DNA of 64,000 bases from assembly GCF_900609055.1 (NCBI RefSeq), contig NZ_UXAW01000052.1, forward strand, positions 1-64,000, given 5' to 3'. This DNA comes from Pseudogemmobacter humi (GTDB taxonomy: Bacteria > Pseudomonadota > Alphaproteobacteria > Rhodobacterales > Rhodobacteraceae). The notes beneath the pieces were generated by a model. That model was not told where the DNA came from. It saw nothing but the letters and a program-made list of their open reading frames with translations, and ran no database searches. The translations under genes were made by a program, and so were the position numbers. Below are positions 22,137 through 32,236 of this stretch, one piece after another. Numbering within the stretch: the stretch's first letter is position 1; each line of letters starts with the position of its first letter.

Positions 22137-24455
22137 GTGCCGTCATTCTCGTCCACGCTTGAACAAGCCATCCATGGTGCGCTGGCGCTGGCCAATGCCC
22201 GCCGCCACGAACTCGCAACCCTTGAACATCTCCTGCTGGCCCTGATCGACGAACCCGACGCCGCCCGCGTCATGAAGGCCTGCTCGGTCGATCTGGATGA
22301 ATTGCGCAAGACCCTGACCGATTTCATCGACGAGGATCTCTCGACGCTGGTCACTTCGGTCGAGGGCTCGGAGGCGGTGCCGACCGCCGCCTTCCAGCGC
22401 GTGATCCAGCGCGCGGCGATCCATGTCCAGTCCTCGGGCCGCACCGAGGTGACGGGCGCGAATGTGCTGGTGGCGATCTTCGCCGAACGCGAATCCAACG
22501 CGGCATATTTCCTGCAAGAGCAGGACATGACCCGCTACGACGCGGTGAATTTCATCGCTCATGGCGTGGCCAAGAACCCCGCCTTCGGCGAGGCGCGCCC
22601 GATCCAGGGCTCGGACGATCCGCAGGAAACTCCGCGCGCCGAGGCAGGCGATGCGAAGGAATCCGCGCTGTCGAAATACTGCGTCGATCTGAACACCAAG
22701 GCCCGCAAGGGCGAGGTCGACCCGCTGATCGGCCGCGAATCCGAGGTCGAGCGCGCGATCCAGGTGCTGTGCCGCCGCCGCAAGAACAACCCGCTGCTGG
22801 TGGGCGATCCGGGCGTCGGCAAGACCGCCATCGCCGAGGGGCTGGCCTGGAAGATCGTGCGCAAGGAAGTGCCCGAGGTGCTTTCGGGCGCCACGATCTT
22901 CTCGCTCGACATGGGCGCGCTGCTCGCGGGCACCCGCTACCGCGGCGATTTCGAGGAGCGGCTGAAAGCCGTGGTCAAGGAGATGGAGGATCACCCCGAC
23001 GCGATCCTGTTCATCGACGAGATCCATACCGTGATCGGCGCGGGCGCCACCTCGGGCGGGGCGATGGATGCCTCGAACCTGCTGAAACCCGCGCTCCAGG
23101 GCGGCAAGCTGCGCTGCATGGGAAGCACGACCTACAAGGAATTCCGCCAGCATTTCGAGAAGGACCGCGCGCTCTCGCGCCGGTTCCAGAAGATCGACGT
23201 GAACGAGCCTTCGGTCCCCGATGCGATCAAGATCCTGATGGGTCTGAAGCCGCATTTCGAGGAGCATCACGATCTGCGCTACACCAATGACGCGATCAGA
23301 TCGGCGGTGGAACTGGCGGCGCGCTACATCAACGACCGCAAACTGCCCGATTCTGCCATCGACGTGATCGACGAGGCGGGCGCCGCGCAGCATCTGGTGC
23401 CGGAATCGAAACGGCGCAAACAGATCGGCACCCGCGAGATCGAGGCGGTGGTGGCCAAGATCGCCCGCATCCCGCCGAAGAGCGTCTCGAAAGACGATGC
23501 CGAACTGCTGCGCGATCTGGACCGGACGCTGAAACGGCTGGTCTTCGGCCAGGACAAGGCCATCGAGGCGCTTGCGGCCTCGATCAAGCTGGCTCGTGCC
23601 GGGTTGCGCGAGCCGGAAAAGCCGATTGGCAACTATCTGTTCACCGGCCCGACCGGGGTGGGCAAGACCGAGGTGGCGAAGCAGCTCGCGAATACGCTGG
23701 GCGTTGAACTCCTGCGCTTCGACATGTCGGAATATATGGAGAAACACGCGGTTTCGCGGCTGATCGGCGCGCCTCCGGGCTATGTCGGTTTCGACCAGGG
23801 CGGGATGCTGACCGATGGTGTCGACCAGCATCCGCATTGCGTGCTCTTGCTCGACGAGATCGAAAAGGCGCATCCGGATGTCTACAACATCCTGTTGCAG
23901 GTGATGGACCACGGCAAGCTGACCGACCACAACGGCCGCCAGGTCGATTTCCGCAACGTGATCCTGATCATGACCTCGAACGCGGGCGCGTCCGACATGC
24001 AGAAGGCCGCCATCGGCTTCGGCCGCGAAAAGCGCACCGGCGAGGATACCGTGGCGGTCGAGCGCACCTTCACGCCCGAATTCCGCAACCGGCTGGATGC
24101 GGTGATCTCGTTCGGCGCGCTGCCGAAAGAGGTGATCCTCCAGGTGGTCGAGAAGTTCGTGCTTCAGCTTGAGGCACAACTGATCGACCGCGGCGTCCAT
24201 ATCGAACTGTCGCCCGAAGCGGCCGTCTGGCTTGCCGACAAGGGCTATGACGACAAGATGGGCGCCCGGCCGCTCGCGCGGGTGATCCAGGAGCATATCA
24301 AGAAGCCGCTGGCCGAAGAACTGCTGTTCGGGCGACTGCAAAAGGGCGGCGTGGTGCGGGTGGAGGTGAAGGACGACGCCATCGACCTCCAGATCCAGGA
24401 GCCGGGCAAGCCCCGGATCGCCAGCCAGAAACCGCCGCTGCTGACGGCAGAGTAA
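22137..24455 (+). CDS. clpA: ATP-dependent Clp protease ATPase subunit ClpA
   Basis: 772 residues with a GTG start 8-9 bp after AGGAG. Residues 1-145 are the Clp N-domain ([16 protein letters not shown]). The first AAA module has Walker A GDPGVGKT at 223-230 and [13 protein letters not shown]. The second has GPTGVGKT at 504-511 and [14 protein letters not shown]. The ClpP-docking loop region (IGFGREKR) is present. ClpA unfolds substrates and feeds them to ClpP. No clpS is next to it, although that is the common arrangement. Confidence 0.98.
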   Translation: MPSFSSTLEQAIHGALALANARRHELATLEHLLLALIDEPDAARVMKACSVDLDELRKTLTDFIDEDLSTLVTSVEGSEAVPTAAFQRVIQRAAIHVQSSGRTEVTGANVLVAIFAERESNAAYFLQEQDMTRYDAVNFIAHGVAKNPAFGEARPIQGSDDPQETPRAEAGDAKESALSKYCVDLNTKARKGEVDPLIGRESEVERAIQVLCRRRKNNPLLVGDPGVGKTAIAEGLAWKIVRKEVPEVLSGATIFSLDMGALLAGTRYRGDFEERLKAVVKEMEDHPDAILFIDEIHTVIGAGATSGGAMDASNLLKPALQGGKLRCMGSTTYKEFRQHFEKDRALSRRFQKIDVNEPSVPDAIKILMGLKPHFEEHHDLRYTNDAIRSAVELAARYINDRKLPDSAIDVIDEAGAAQHLVPESKRRKQIGTREIEAVVAKIARIPPKSVSKDDAELLRDLDRTLKRLVFGQDKAIEALAASIKLARAGLREPEKPIGNYLFTGPTGVGKTEVAKQLANTLGVELLRFDMSEYMEKHAVSRLIGAPPGYVGFDQGGMLTDGVDQHPHCVLLLDEIEKAHPDVYNILLQVMDHGKLTDHNGRQVDFRNVILIMTSNAGASDMQKAAIGFGREKRTGEDTVAVERTFTPEFRNRLDAVISFGALPKEVILQVVEKFVLQLEAQLIDRGVHIELSPEAAVWLADKGYDDKMGARPLARVIQEHIKKPLAEELLFGRLQKGGVVRVEVKDDAIDLQIQEPGKPRIASQKPPLLTAE

Positions 24456-24461
24456 GACCTG

Positions 24462-24495
24462 AACCCCCCGCTCCGGCGGGGGTTTCGCTTTTTGC
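24462..24495 (+). terminator. Rho-independent terminator of clpA
   Basis: AACCCCCCGC (24462-24471) pairs with GCGGGGGTT (24476-24484), with one bulged C and a 4-nt loop, followed by TCGCTTTTT. Confidence 0.88.
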
Positions 24496-24732
24496 GAAAT
24501 GAGCCACTCCCCGGGTGGCGCGTCATTGCGCATAAGACGCGGTCAGGGGCTGACGGCTGCCGCGCCCTGCTCACCTTTTGCGGCGTTGCGCTCTCTGAAC
24601 GCTGCCCGCTCTGTGCGACATCCCGGGTTCTTCCTGCCGGGGTGCGGCTTGATGTGGTCTCATCGCAGCCTTAGAATCCGGAAATCGGAACCGCAGTATT
24701 GAGAGGCATGACATTGGGTCCGGGGCATCCAT
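24496..24732. other. Spacer before the Mrr-like gene; no gene seen
   Basis: The base composition drops relative to the flanks. A possible ribosome site and ATG lie at 24701-24710 but are out of frame with the nuclease gene (see the pseudogene entry). No RNA gene is visible. Confidence 0.4.
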
Positions 24733-25708
24733 ATGGGCGAACACGTCGCCGCCCGGCCCATTGAAAACGGATATGTCGCGATCGGCTGGGGTCTGACGGG
24801 CGACCTCTGCGCATATCGTGACCGGGAAACGCTCAGGGCTGCACTGGCCCGGTATTACCCGGGGAAAACCGCCCGTTGGCGCGGGCATCCTGTTTCGTTT
24901 TGCACATGAAATCAGCGAGGGTGATTTTGTCGTTTACCCCTCGAAGCATGACCGTATGGTCAACATCGGCCGTTTTGTCGGAGCCTGCGAACATATCCCC
25001 GCCGATCCCGAGGAATATCCGAACCACCGCCGGGTCGAATGGATCGGTCACTATCCCCGCAACGATTTCAGCCAGAGCGCGCTGAACGAAATCGGCGCAT
25101 ATATCACGCTTTTCCTGATCCGTGAACACAGCGAGGAATTTCTTTTAAAAGCTGGCGCCGCGGGGGCATCGCAGGAGACAATCTTCACCGGCGAGAGTGT
25201 GATTCCTGACGACGATACCGCAACGGTGTCAGTCTCGCAGCAGGCCGAACTGACCACGGGCGATTTCGTGATACGACAACTTATGACGAAATTGTCAGGC
25301 TACGATTTCGAGGAGTTTGTTGCCCATCTTCTTGAGTCCCTCGGCTATACCGCGCGTGTCACTCAACGCTCGGGCGATGGCGGAGTGGATGTCATTGCCC
25401 ATCGCGATAAACCAGGTTTCGAGCCCCCGATTCTCAAAGTGCAATGCAAGCGGAAGACAGATCAGATCCCTCGCCCCGAAGTTGATCAGTTGCCCGGAAC
25501 ATTGGGTGAGGGAGAATACGGTCTGTTCATTACGCTGGGTTCCCTCAGCCGCCAATCGGCAGAGCTGGAGCGCAATCGTCCGAAATTGCGTCTTATCGAC
25601 GGCGAACAGTTTGTCGGGCTTCTGCCCGAACATTACGCGCGCCTTGCCCCCCGCTATCGCTCGATCATTCCCCTGAAACAGATCTGTGTGCCGGACCTTC
25701 AAAGCTGA
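24733..25708 (+). pseudogene. Mrr-type restriction endonuclease, frameshifted
   Basis: Two frames together make one Mrr-type nuclease. The first frame (ATG 24733) reads ENGYVAIGWGLTGDL and RETLRAALARYYPGK, then hits a stop at 24907. The next frame takes over near 24861-24890 with GAGILFRFAHEISEGD and VVYPSKHDR, and runs to 25708. The C-terminal half has the nuclease site: YDFEEFVAHLLESLGY, GDGGVDVIAH and ILKVQCKRK (D...QxK). One extra base in the GGGGAAAA run at 24861-24868 would explain the break. Homologous starts (HWVRG) lie just upstream at about 24712, in frame behind a stop, so a second indel is possible. Base use is less GC-rich than its neighbours. Sequencing error cannot be excluded. 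Confidence 0.75.
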
Positions 25709-25765
25709 CAGGCGGAGCCGGCGACCCGGCCGCGCGTTGGAGGTGGCGGTGAACGGGCCCCTTCC

Positions 25766-27415
25766 CTACCGCTCCGTCAGCTTCAGCTCGATCCGGCGGT
25801 TCTGGGCGCGGGCCGCTTCGGTTTCGCCTGCCACCACCGGGCGGTATTCGCCGAAGCCGGTGGCCGCCAGCCGCTCGGGCGGGAAGCCGAGGTCGTGCTG
25901 CATGTAGCGCACCACCGACAGCGCGCGGGCCTGGCTGAGTTCCCAGTTGTCGGCAAAGGCGCCACTCCCCGACAAGGGCACGTTGTCGGTATGGCCGTCG
26001 ACCCGGATGATCCAGTCGATGCCCTCGGGAATCTCTCCGCGGATCTCGTTCAGGATCTCGACCACCCCGGCGATCTGGATGCGGCCTTCGGGCGCCAGAT
26101 CGGCGGCGCCGGGGCGGAACAGCACCTCGGACGAAAAGACGAAACGGTCGCCCACCACCCGCACGCCCTCGCGCCCGGACAGCAGCGTCGAAAGCTGGCC
26201 GAAAAACTCCGAGCGGAAGCGCTCCAGATCCAGTTTCTCGGCCTCGATCCGGCGGCGCTCGGCCTCTTCCAGTTCGGCCCGGGCGCGCTGTTCGGCGGCC
26301 ACCTGGGCCAGAGCCGCATTCAGATCGCGGCCCAGCGAGTCGAGCTGCACCTTCGACGCCTCGCGTTCCGTTTCGGCGTCGTCCAGGATGGATTGCAGCG
26401 CGCCAAGCTGGCTGCGCAGTTCCGCAAGCTGGCGGTTCAGCAGTTCCATCTCGCGCGCGGCGGCGAGCGCCTTTTCCTGCTCGGCCAGCAGCGCGGTCTG
26501 CGCCGCGGCCAGCGCCGCCTCGCCCTGATCGGCGGTTTTCACCGCGTCGGAGCGGGCCGCGGCCAGCAGGGTCAGCGTCTCTTCGGCGCGTTTGCGCTCG
26601 GCCTCCAGCTTCAGCGTCATGGCGGTGATCTCGGTGTCGGCGCCTTCGAGTTTCGCGCGCAAAGCCGCCAGCGCGGCGGCATCAGCGAGCGCCGCCGTCT
26701 CGGCCTCGGACACTTCGGTGCGGGCGGCGTCCAGCGCGGCGCGGTCGGCCTCGCCTTTTGCCCGCAGATCGGCGACCAGCGCCTCAAGCGCCTCGCGCCG
26801 CGCCGCCGCCAGCCGCGCGGCCTCGGTGCTTTCGTCGATCTCGGCGCGGGCCGCCGCCAGCGCAAGCTGCGCCGCCTCGACATCGGTGATCAGCCGCGCC
26901 TTCGCCGCTTCCAGATCGGCGACCGAGGCCGCCAGCCCCTGGGCCTCGCCCCGCGCCGTGTCGCGCTCGCCCGTCACCAGGACCAGATCCGCCGTGATCC
27001 GGTCGCGTTCCGTGATCAGCGCCGCGACCTGCGCCTCGAAGCCGGTGATCCGCGCCGCGGCATCCGCCAGCTCGCCCTCGCGCGCCGCCAGATCGCCGCG
27101 CAGCCCGGCGATCACGCCCTCCTGGCGCTGCCCCTCGGCCAGCGCGGAGGACAGCGAGGCCCGCAGGCCCCCGACCTCGCCTTGCAGATCCGAGACCCGG
27201 CGGCGTTCCAGCCCGAGCGCCTCGGACAAAGCCGCGACCTGTTGGTTCAGCGCGGTCAGCTCGTTGTCCTGGGTGGTGATCTCTTCGCGCAGGACCGATT
27301 GCATGACGGTGAAGATCGTCAGCACGAAGATCATCACCATCAGAAGAACCGTCACCGCATCGACGAAGCCGGGCCAGATCAGGCTGGAATCGCGGCGGTT
27401 TCTCGACAGTGCCAT
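25766..27415 (-). CDS. MotB/OmpA-like protein with long coiled coil (stator-type)
   Basis: 549 residues. One N-terminal membrane helix (IWPGFVDAVTVLLMVMIFVL, residues 13-32) carries an Asp at residue 19, placed like the proton-binding Asp of MotB/TolR. About 340 residues of Ala/Glu/Arg-rich coiled coil follow. The C-terminus is an OmpA-type peptidoglycan-binding domain (IRVDGHTDNVP, WELSQARALSVVRY, GFGEYRP, QNRRIELKLTER). It lies 4 bp after the MotA/ExbB-like gene, its likely partner in an ion-driven complex. No flagellar or Tol gene is nearby. Confidence 0.85.
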   Translation of the reverse strand: MALSRNRRDSSLIWPGFVDAVTVLLMVMIFVLTIFTVMQSVLREEITTQDNELTALNQQVAALSEALGLERRRVSDLQGEVGGLRASLSSALAEGQRQEGVIAGLRGDLAAREGELADAAARITGFEAQVAALITERDRITADLVLVTGERDTARGEAQGLAASVADLEAAKARLITDVEAAQLALAAARAEIDESTEAARLAAARREALEALVADLRAKGEADRAALDAARTEVSEAETAALADAAALAALRAKLEGADTEITAMTLKLEAERKRAEETLTLLAAARSDAVKTADQGEAALAAAQTALLAEQEKALAAAREMELLNRQLAELRSQLGALQSILDDAETEREASKVQLDSLGRDLNAALAQVAAEQRARAELEEAERRRIEAEKLDLERFRSEFFGQLSTLLSGREGVRVVGDRFVFSSEVLFRPGAADLAPEGRIQIAGVVEILNEIRGEIPEGIDWIIRVDGHTDNVPLSGSGAFADNWELSQARALSVVRYMQHDLGFPPERLAATGFGEYRPVVAGETEAARAQNRRIELKLTER

Positions 27416-27419
27416 CGGC

Positions 27420-28628
27420 CTATTCCCGCGGCCCGGGCGGCGCCATCTGCCGCGAGATCTGGCGGATGGCCATGGTCAGGGCCGCAAGATCGTGGCGCAG
27501 ATCGGCCACGGTTTCCTGCCGCCCGGCGCTGATCTCTTCCAGGATCCGCAGCATCTGCACGTCGATCGAGCGCAGCCGCATCCGGCTTTCCGCATCGACG
27601 CTTTCGGCGAGGTTCTCGCTGATCGCGGCGGTGATGCGCTCCTGCCCCTCGGCCACCCGGTTCAGCGCGGCCAGGGTCTGCGCGTTGCCCTCGGTCCCCT
27701 CGCCCAGGCGGCTGGCCAGCCGCTCAACCGCGGTCGCGAGGTCGTTCACCCGGCCCTCCATCGCCGATCGCGCCGCATCCGCCTGGACGTAAAGCGATTG
27801 CAGGCCCTCCATCTGCCCGGCCATGTGATCGAGCACATGGACAACGGCCGACTGATCGGCGCCGCCGTCGCCCTCGCTCAGCCCGATCCGGGTGATCGAG
27901 GACAGCCATTCCTCCAGCTCGCGGTAAAAGCGGTTCTGGCCGTGGCCTGCGAACAGTTCCAGCAGCCCCAGCACCAGCGAGCCGCCAAGGCCCAGAAGCG
28001 ACGAGGTGAAAGCGGTGCCCATGCCGCCGAGCTGGCTTTCCAGCCCGCCCATCAGCCGGGTGAAGATGTCCAGCCCGCTGTCGCCGTCCGAGGGCGCCAG
28101 GTGGCGGATCGTGTCGACCACCGCCGGAACCGTGGTCGCCAGCCCCCAGAACGTGCCCAGAAGACCAAGGAACACCAGGAGGTTGACCAGATAGCGGGTG
28201 ATGTCGCGCGCCTCGTCGATCCTTTGCGCCACCGAATCGAGGATGGTGCGGCCCGACGAGGCCGAAATCGTCATGGTCCGCGTCGCGCGCGAGCGCAGCA
28301 GCGCGGCCAGCGGCGCCAGCAGCACCGGCGCCGCCGCCTGATCGACGCCGGGGCGGTGACTGACGTAACCCTCGATCCAGCTTACCGAACGGGCAAGGAT
28401 GAAGACCTGCCAGAAGCAGGTGACCACGCCCAGGCCGAAGACGAACAGGATCAGCCCGCTGATCGCCAGATGCGAGCCCATGATCAGATCGGCAAGGCTG
28501 CGATGCAGGAACCAGATCGCCACACCCACCAGGATGCAGACGATGATCATGTTCGTAATCGCGCGGATCGGCTGACTGAAGGTGGCGCCCGCCGCCTTCA
28601 CTGCCCGCGCCGCCTCGGGTCGTTGCAT
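27420..28628 (-). CDS. MotA/TolQ/ExbB-type proton channel protein
   Basis: 402 residues. Four membrane segments are visible at about 26-45, 55-78, 150-170 and 195-222. The last two (LLVFLGLLGTFWGLATTVP and GMGTAFTSSLLGLGGSLVLG) match the channel-forming helices of MotA/TolQ/ExbB. The roughly 180-residue C-terminal tail is helical and soluble (EGRVNDLATAVERLASRL, LAALTMAIRQISRQ). That tail is longer than in ExbB or TolQ and resembles stator-like complexes outside the flagellum. It should drive the MotB/OmpA-like partner encoded just downstream. Confidence 0.85.
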   Translation of the reverse strand: MQRPEAARAVKAAGATFSQPIRAITNMIIVCILVGVAIWFLHRSLADLIMGSHLAISGLILFVFGLGVVTCFWQVFILARSVSWIEGYVSHRPGVDQAAAPVLLAPLAALLRSRATRTMTISASSGRTILDSVAQRIDEARDITRYLVNLLVFLGLLGTFWGLATTVPAVVDTIRHLAPSDGDSGLDIFTRLMGGLESQLGGMGTAFTSSLLGLGGSLVLGLLELFAGHGQNRFYRELEEWLSSITRIGLSEGDGGADQSAVVHVLDHMAGQMEGLQSLYVQADAARSAMEGRVNDLATAVERLASRLGEGTEGNAQTLAALNRVAEGQERITAAISENLAESVDAESRMRLRSIDVQMLRILEEISAGRQETVADLRHDLAALTMAIRQISRQMAPPGPRE

Positions 28629-28728
28629 AGGGGGGATGCCTGCCCTGGTGACTGCTTTGGCGCGACCTTAGCAGGTTGTGCCGGGCGGGAAAATCAATTC
28701 CTGCGCCGCGATGCCGGTTGTGATCGTG

Positions 28729-29274
28729 CTATCGGGCCAGGTTGCGCACCCGCTCGGACAGCCAGTCGAGTTCGGGGTCCGCGATGCCCAGTTCCGTCAG
28801 ATGCGCGGTGGTGGACCACAGGTAGTCGCGGTTCGGCCCGCGCCCGCCCACGGCGCTCGCGATGATCCGCGCCTGTTCCTCTGGCTCCAGCCCGCCGCAA
28901 TATTGCGCATGCTGGCAATCGACCACATAGGCCAGCGCGCTGACCGCGCCTTCGGCGGTCTCAAGCTCCATCGACACCTCGACATAGGCCGAGGACACCA
29001 GTTCCCGCTCGCGCAGCATGGCAAGCGTCGCGGCCTCTTCGCCCGGCGCCACGCGCAGCGCCACCCCGTCGCAGAACGCCGCCTCGTCGCGGTCAAGCGC
29101 GAGCACGAGGCCGGGCACGGCCTCGGTGCCGCGGTAATGGATCGACCACATGCAGAAGCTGCGCCGCCAGCCGCGCACGCGGGCAAGCCGCCGCTCGGCC
29201 ACCGGAAATTCCGGGTTCCAGATCAGCGAGCCATAGCCGAACACCCAAAGCGGCCCGTTCACCAACGTCTGCAA
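28729..29274 (-). CDS. ChaC-like gamma-glutamylcyclotransferase
   Basis: About 181 residues. The substrate loop VFGYGSLIWNPEF and the later RGPNRDYLWSTTAHLTELGI match ChaC. This enzyme cleaves the gamma-glutamyl group from glutathione to give 5-oxoproline and Cys-Gly. I chose the TTG at 29274 because a GGAG ribosome site lies about 9 bp before it; a GTG at 29307 in the same frame is the alternative. It is divergent from the DUF2125 gene. Confidence 0.85.
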   Translation of the reverse strand: MQTLVNGPLWVFGYGSLIWNPEFPVAERRLARVRGWRRSFCMWSIHYRGTEAVPGLVLALDRDEAAFCDGVALRVAPGEEAATLAMLRERELVSSAYVEVSMELETAEGAVSALAYVVDCQHAQYCGGLEPEEQARIIASAVGGRGPNRDYLWSTTAHLTELGIADPELDWLSERVRNLAR

Positions 29275-29339
29275 GGCTGGTTCTCCTGTTCGCCCCCCTG
29301 TAAACACGGATTGAGCGTTCGGGAAAAGGGGGGCTGTAA

Positions 29340-30383
29340 ATGCGCTGGCTTCTGGGGATCTTCGGCCTTTTCGTGGTGCTGTGGTGCGGCTGGTGGTTCG
29401 CGGGCCGGACGCTGATCCTGGATCAGAGCGAAAAGCTGATCGCCGAACAGCGGGCGGCGGGGGCGGTCGTCGAGATGGACAGCTTCGGCGTGAAGGGCTT
29501 TCCCAGCCGGTTCGACCTGACCGCCGAAAACCCGCGCTATATCGCCCCTGATGGCCGGATCGCCTGGGAGGGCGGCACGTTGCGGCTTTACGCGATGAGC
29601 TGGAAGCCCTGGCATGTGATCCTCGGCCTGCCGCAAAGCCAGCTGATCACCACCCCCGACCGGATGATCCGGCTGGAAAGCGAGGCGCTGCACGCCAGCC
29701 TGCGCGCCGCGCCGGACATGGATCTGCCGCTGGCCGAGGCCCGGCTGACCGGCAGTTCCCTGAACATCGACGCGACGCCGGGCGGCGTGGTGCAACTGGG
29801 CGAACTCGCCCTCGCCCTGCGCGATGCGGCGGCGGATGCGGCGGCCACGCATGTCTATGACATCGGCATCGAGGCGAAGCGCATCACCCCCGATCCCGCA
29901 CTGACCGCGGCGCTGGCGGCGGTGGATCTGCCGGACATGCCCGCGACCCGGCTGCCCGCCGTGATCGACCGCTTTCATTTCGACGCGAGCCTGGAGCTTT
30001 CCGCGCCGCTCGACCGGCACGCGGGCGAGACGCGGCCGCGGCTTTTGTCGGTCGAACTGCGCGATCTGAGCCTGACCTGGGGCGATCTGACCATGGTCGC
30101 CCAGGGCCGTCTGATGCCCGACGATCAGGGTTTTGCCGCCGGGCGGATCGGGCTGACCGTCACCAACTGGAACCAGTTGCCGCCGCTGCTGGTGGCCAGC
30201 GGCATGGTGCAGCCCCGCATGGCGCCGATCCTCGGCAATATGCTGCGCGCGCTGGCGAACGAGGCCGGCACGCCCGACCGGCTGACCATTCCCCTGGATC
30301 TGAAAGACGGCTGGATGAGCTTTGGCCCGCTGCCGCTTGGCCCGGCGCCGAAACTGGGCGCGGCCGAGCCTCCGGCGGGCTGA
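29340..30383 (+). CDS. DUF2125 protein, membrane-anchored
   Basis: 347 residues. A single N-terminal hydrophobic anchor (LLGIFGLFVVLWCGWWFAG, residues 4-22) leads into a periplasmic beta-rich region with VKGFPSRFDLTAENPRY, WEGGTLRLYAMSWKPWHV and late DLKDGWMSFGPLPLGPAP. These stretches define DUF2125, a family widespread in alphaproteobacteria with no assigned function. Its layered beta strands recall AsmA-like envelope proteins, but that is inference. Its stop codon directly abuts the stop of the convergent extensin-like gene. Confidence 0.85.
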   Translation: MRWLLGIFGLFVVLWCGWWFAGRTLILDQSEKLIAEQRAAGAVVEMDSFGVKGFPSRFDLTAENPRYIAPDGRIAWEGGTLRLYAMSWKPWHVILGLPQSQLITTPDRMIRLESEALHASLRAAPDMDLPLAEARLTGSSLNIDATPGGVVQLGELALALRDAAADAAATHVYDIGIEAKRITPDPALTAALAAVDLPDMPATRLPAVIDRFHFDASLELSAPLDRHAGETRPRLLSVELRDLSLTWGDLTMVAQGRLMPDDQGFAAGRIGLTVTNWNQLPPLLVASGMVQPRMAPILGNMLRALANEAGTPDRLTIPLDLKDGWMSFGPLPLGPAPKLGAAEPPAG

Positions 30384-31259
30384 TCAGCGGCAATAGGCGC
30401 CGTTGCCGTGGTTCGCGGTGTCGAAATGCAGATGGTCTTCGTGATAGCCGTCCGAGCCGGGGCCGAGCGTGGTGCCGAAGATGCCGCAGGCGCCCTTATG
30501 CGCGCGGCGCATGGTCTTGTCGAACCCGCCCAGCACCGACTGCACCTTGCCCGAGGCCAGCACGAAACCGGCGATGTCGATCGCCTTGCCGCGGCCGTGT
30601 TCGCTGACCTTTGCGCCCTTCTTGTTGTTGCGCGGGCGGCAGACGTAATGGCCGGCGATGCGCAATTCGACGATCTGGCCGCCGTAAGCGGGCTGCGCCA
30701 CCTGTTCGACCCAGGTGTTCAGCGCCTTTGCGGTGGCGCAGTCGATGGTCGCCGCCGCCGACAGCCGCACCCCGGAAACCGAAGTCACCCGCACCCCGTC
30801 GTCGAGCCCGCAGCCCTGGACCTTCGATTTGATCGGCGCGATCTTCTCGCCTTTGATCGCCGCCACACCGCAGACCGAGCCGCGCACGGTCTCGGTCTCT
30901 TTCGACTTCTTCCTGTCCTTTTTCGGCGCGGGCGCAGGGGCCGAGACCAGCTGAACCTCGGGCTTTTCCTTCGGGCGCAGGCCGAACAGGTTCAGCCCCC
31001 TGCCCTTCTTCTTCTCTTCCACGTTTTCGCGCACCGCGGCCACGGTCTTTTCCAGCGCGGCGGGGCGGGGTTTCGGGCGCAGCCAGGCCTCGGTTGTCGC
31101 AACGGCAGGCGAGGCGGCAGGCGAGGCGGCGGCGGTCGAGGTGCTGACGCTGACCTGCCCCATGCGCGGATTGGCCTGCGGACGGGGCGAGCGGTCCATG
31201 CTTTCGGCAAAGGCGGGGGAGGCCAGCACCATCAGCACCGCCAGCACTCTTGCGATCAT
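30384..31259 (-). CDS. Extensin-like C-terminal domain protein, exported
   Basis: 291 residues. A signal peptide (VLAVLMVLASPAFA) is followed by a low-complexity Ala/Pro/Lys-rich linker to about residue 115. The extensin-like C domain follows: GSVCGVAAIKGE, SEHGRGKAIDIAGF, KGACGIFGTTLGPG and DGYHEDHLHFD. The H..D...H pattern looks like the zinc site of D,D-peptidases of the LAS type, so a role in peptidoglycan cutting is likely but not shown for this family. Confidence 0.88.
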   Translation of the reverse strand: MIARVLAVLMVLASPAFAESMDRSPRPQANPRMGQVSVSTSTAAASPAASPAVATTEAWLRPKPRPAALEKTVAAVRENVEEKKKGRGLNLFGLRPKEKPEVQLVSAPAPAPKKDRKKSKETETVRGSVCGVAAIKGEKIAPIKSKVQGCGLDDGVRVTSVSGVRLSAAATIDCATAKALNTWVEQVAQPAYGGQIVELRIAGHYVCRPRNNKKGAKVSEHGRGKAIDIAGFVLASGKVQSVLGGFDKTMRRAHKGACGIFGTTLGPGSDGYHEDHLHFDTANHGNGAYCR

Positions 31260-31300
31260 TCCCGGCCCTTTCCCCCGTTCGGCCCTGCCCTTTGCGGGTC

Positions 31301-32236
31301 TCAGGCCTTCGTCCTGCCCGGAGCAGCCGCGGGCGCGCGGCCGAAATCCGGCGCCGGAGTATCCTGCCCCGCCTCGATAATGCCACGCCGGATTGCGCGG
31401 GTGCGGGTGAAATAGGCGTGAAGTTGCTCACCGTCGCCCATGCGGATCTCACGCTGAAGCATGAACAGCTCTTCGGTGAAGCGGCCGAGGATGTCGAGCA
31501 CGGCGTCCTTGTTGGTCAGGAACACATCGCGCCACATGGTCGGATCCGAGGCCGCGATCCGGGTGAAATCGCGAAACCCCGAGGCGGAATATTTGATCAC
31601 TTCCTCCTGGGTGACGCGGCGCAGATGGTCGGCCACCCCCACCATCGTATAGGCGATCAGATGCGGCGTGTGCGAGACCACCGCCAGCACCAGATCGTGG
31701 CGCCTCGCGTCCATCTCATCGACATTGGCGCCGATGGCCTCCAGCAGCGCGCGCAGCCGGGCGAGCGGCTCCGGCGTCTGGCCTTCCAGCGGCGTCAGCA
31801 GCCACCAGCGGTTTTCAAACAAAGTCGCGAAACCCGAGCGCGGGCCGGAATATTCGGTCCCCGCCAGCGGATGGCCGGGGATGAAATGCACCCCCTCGGG
31901 GATATGGGGGCTGACCGCCTCGATCACCGCCTGCTTGACCGAGCCGACATCGGTCACGATGGCGCCCGGTTTCAGATGCGGCGCGATTTCCGCCGCGATC
32001 CCGCCCATGGCGCCGACGGGAACCGCCAGAACCACCAGATCGGCGTCCCGAACGGCCTCGGCAGCGGTCTCCGTCACCCGGTCGCAGAACAGATCCCGCG
32101 CGATGGCGCGGGTATCAGTTGAGCGCGCGTAACCCGTGATCTCGCCCGCCAGCCCCTTCGCCCGCATCGCATGGGCCATGGAAGAGGCGATCAGCCCCAG
32201 CCCGATCAGCGCGACGCGGGGGAAGGCTGGGCTCAT
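31301..32236 (-). CDS. tyrC: Prephenate/arogenate dehydrogenase
   Basis: 311 residues. The Rossmann start is [17 protein letters not shown], followed by [11 protein letters not shown] and [15 protein letters not shown] (substrate loop), then [12 protein letters not shown] with the catalytic region. These are the marks of TyrA-type dehydrogenases that make tyrosine precursors. The start overlaps the hisC stop by 4 bp (ATGA), so hisC and this gene are coupled. The choice of prephenate or arogenate cannot be read from the sequence. Confidence 0.92.
   Translation of the reverse strand: MSPAFPRVALIGLGLIASSMAHAMRAKGLAGEITGYARSTDTRAIARDLFCDRVTETAAEAVRDADLVVLAVPVGAMGGIAAEIAPHLKPGAIVTDVGSVKQAVIEAVSPHIPEGVHFIPGHPLAGTEYSGPRSGFATLFENRWWLLTPLEGQTPEPLARLRALLEAIGANVDEMDARRHDLVLAVVSHTPHLIAYTMVGVADHLRRVTQEEVIKYSASGFRDFTRIAASDPTMWRDVFLTNKDAVLDILGRFTEELFMLQREIRMGDGEQLHAYFTRTRAIRRGIIEAGQDTPAPDFGRAPAAAPGRTKA

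Noticed and set aside
22143..24533. 796-residue open frame antisense to clpA
   Set aside because: Same explanation; the plus-strand ClpA is unambiguous.
25766..28628. A complete Zorya defence system
   Set aside because: Only a stator-like pair is present. No helicase (ZorD), ZorC or HNH nuclease (ZorE) gene is adjacent, and the MotB-like protein has a much longer coiled coil.
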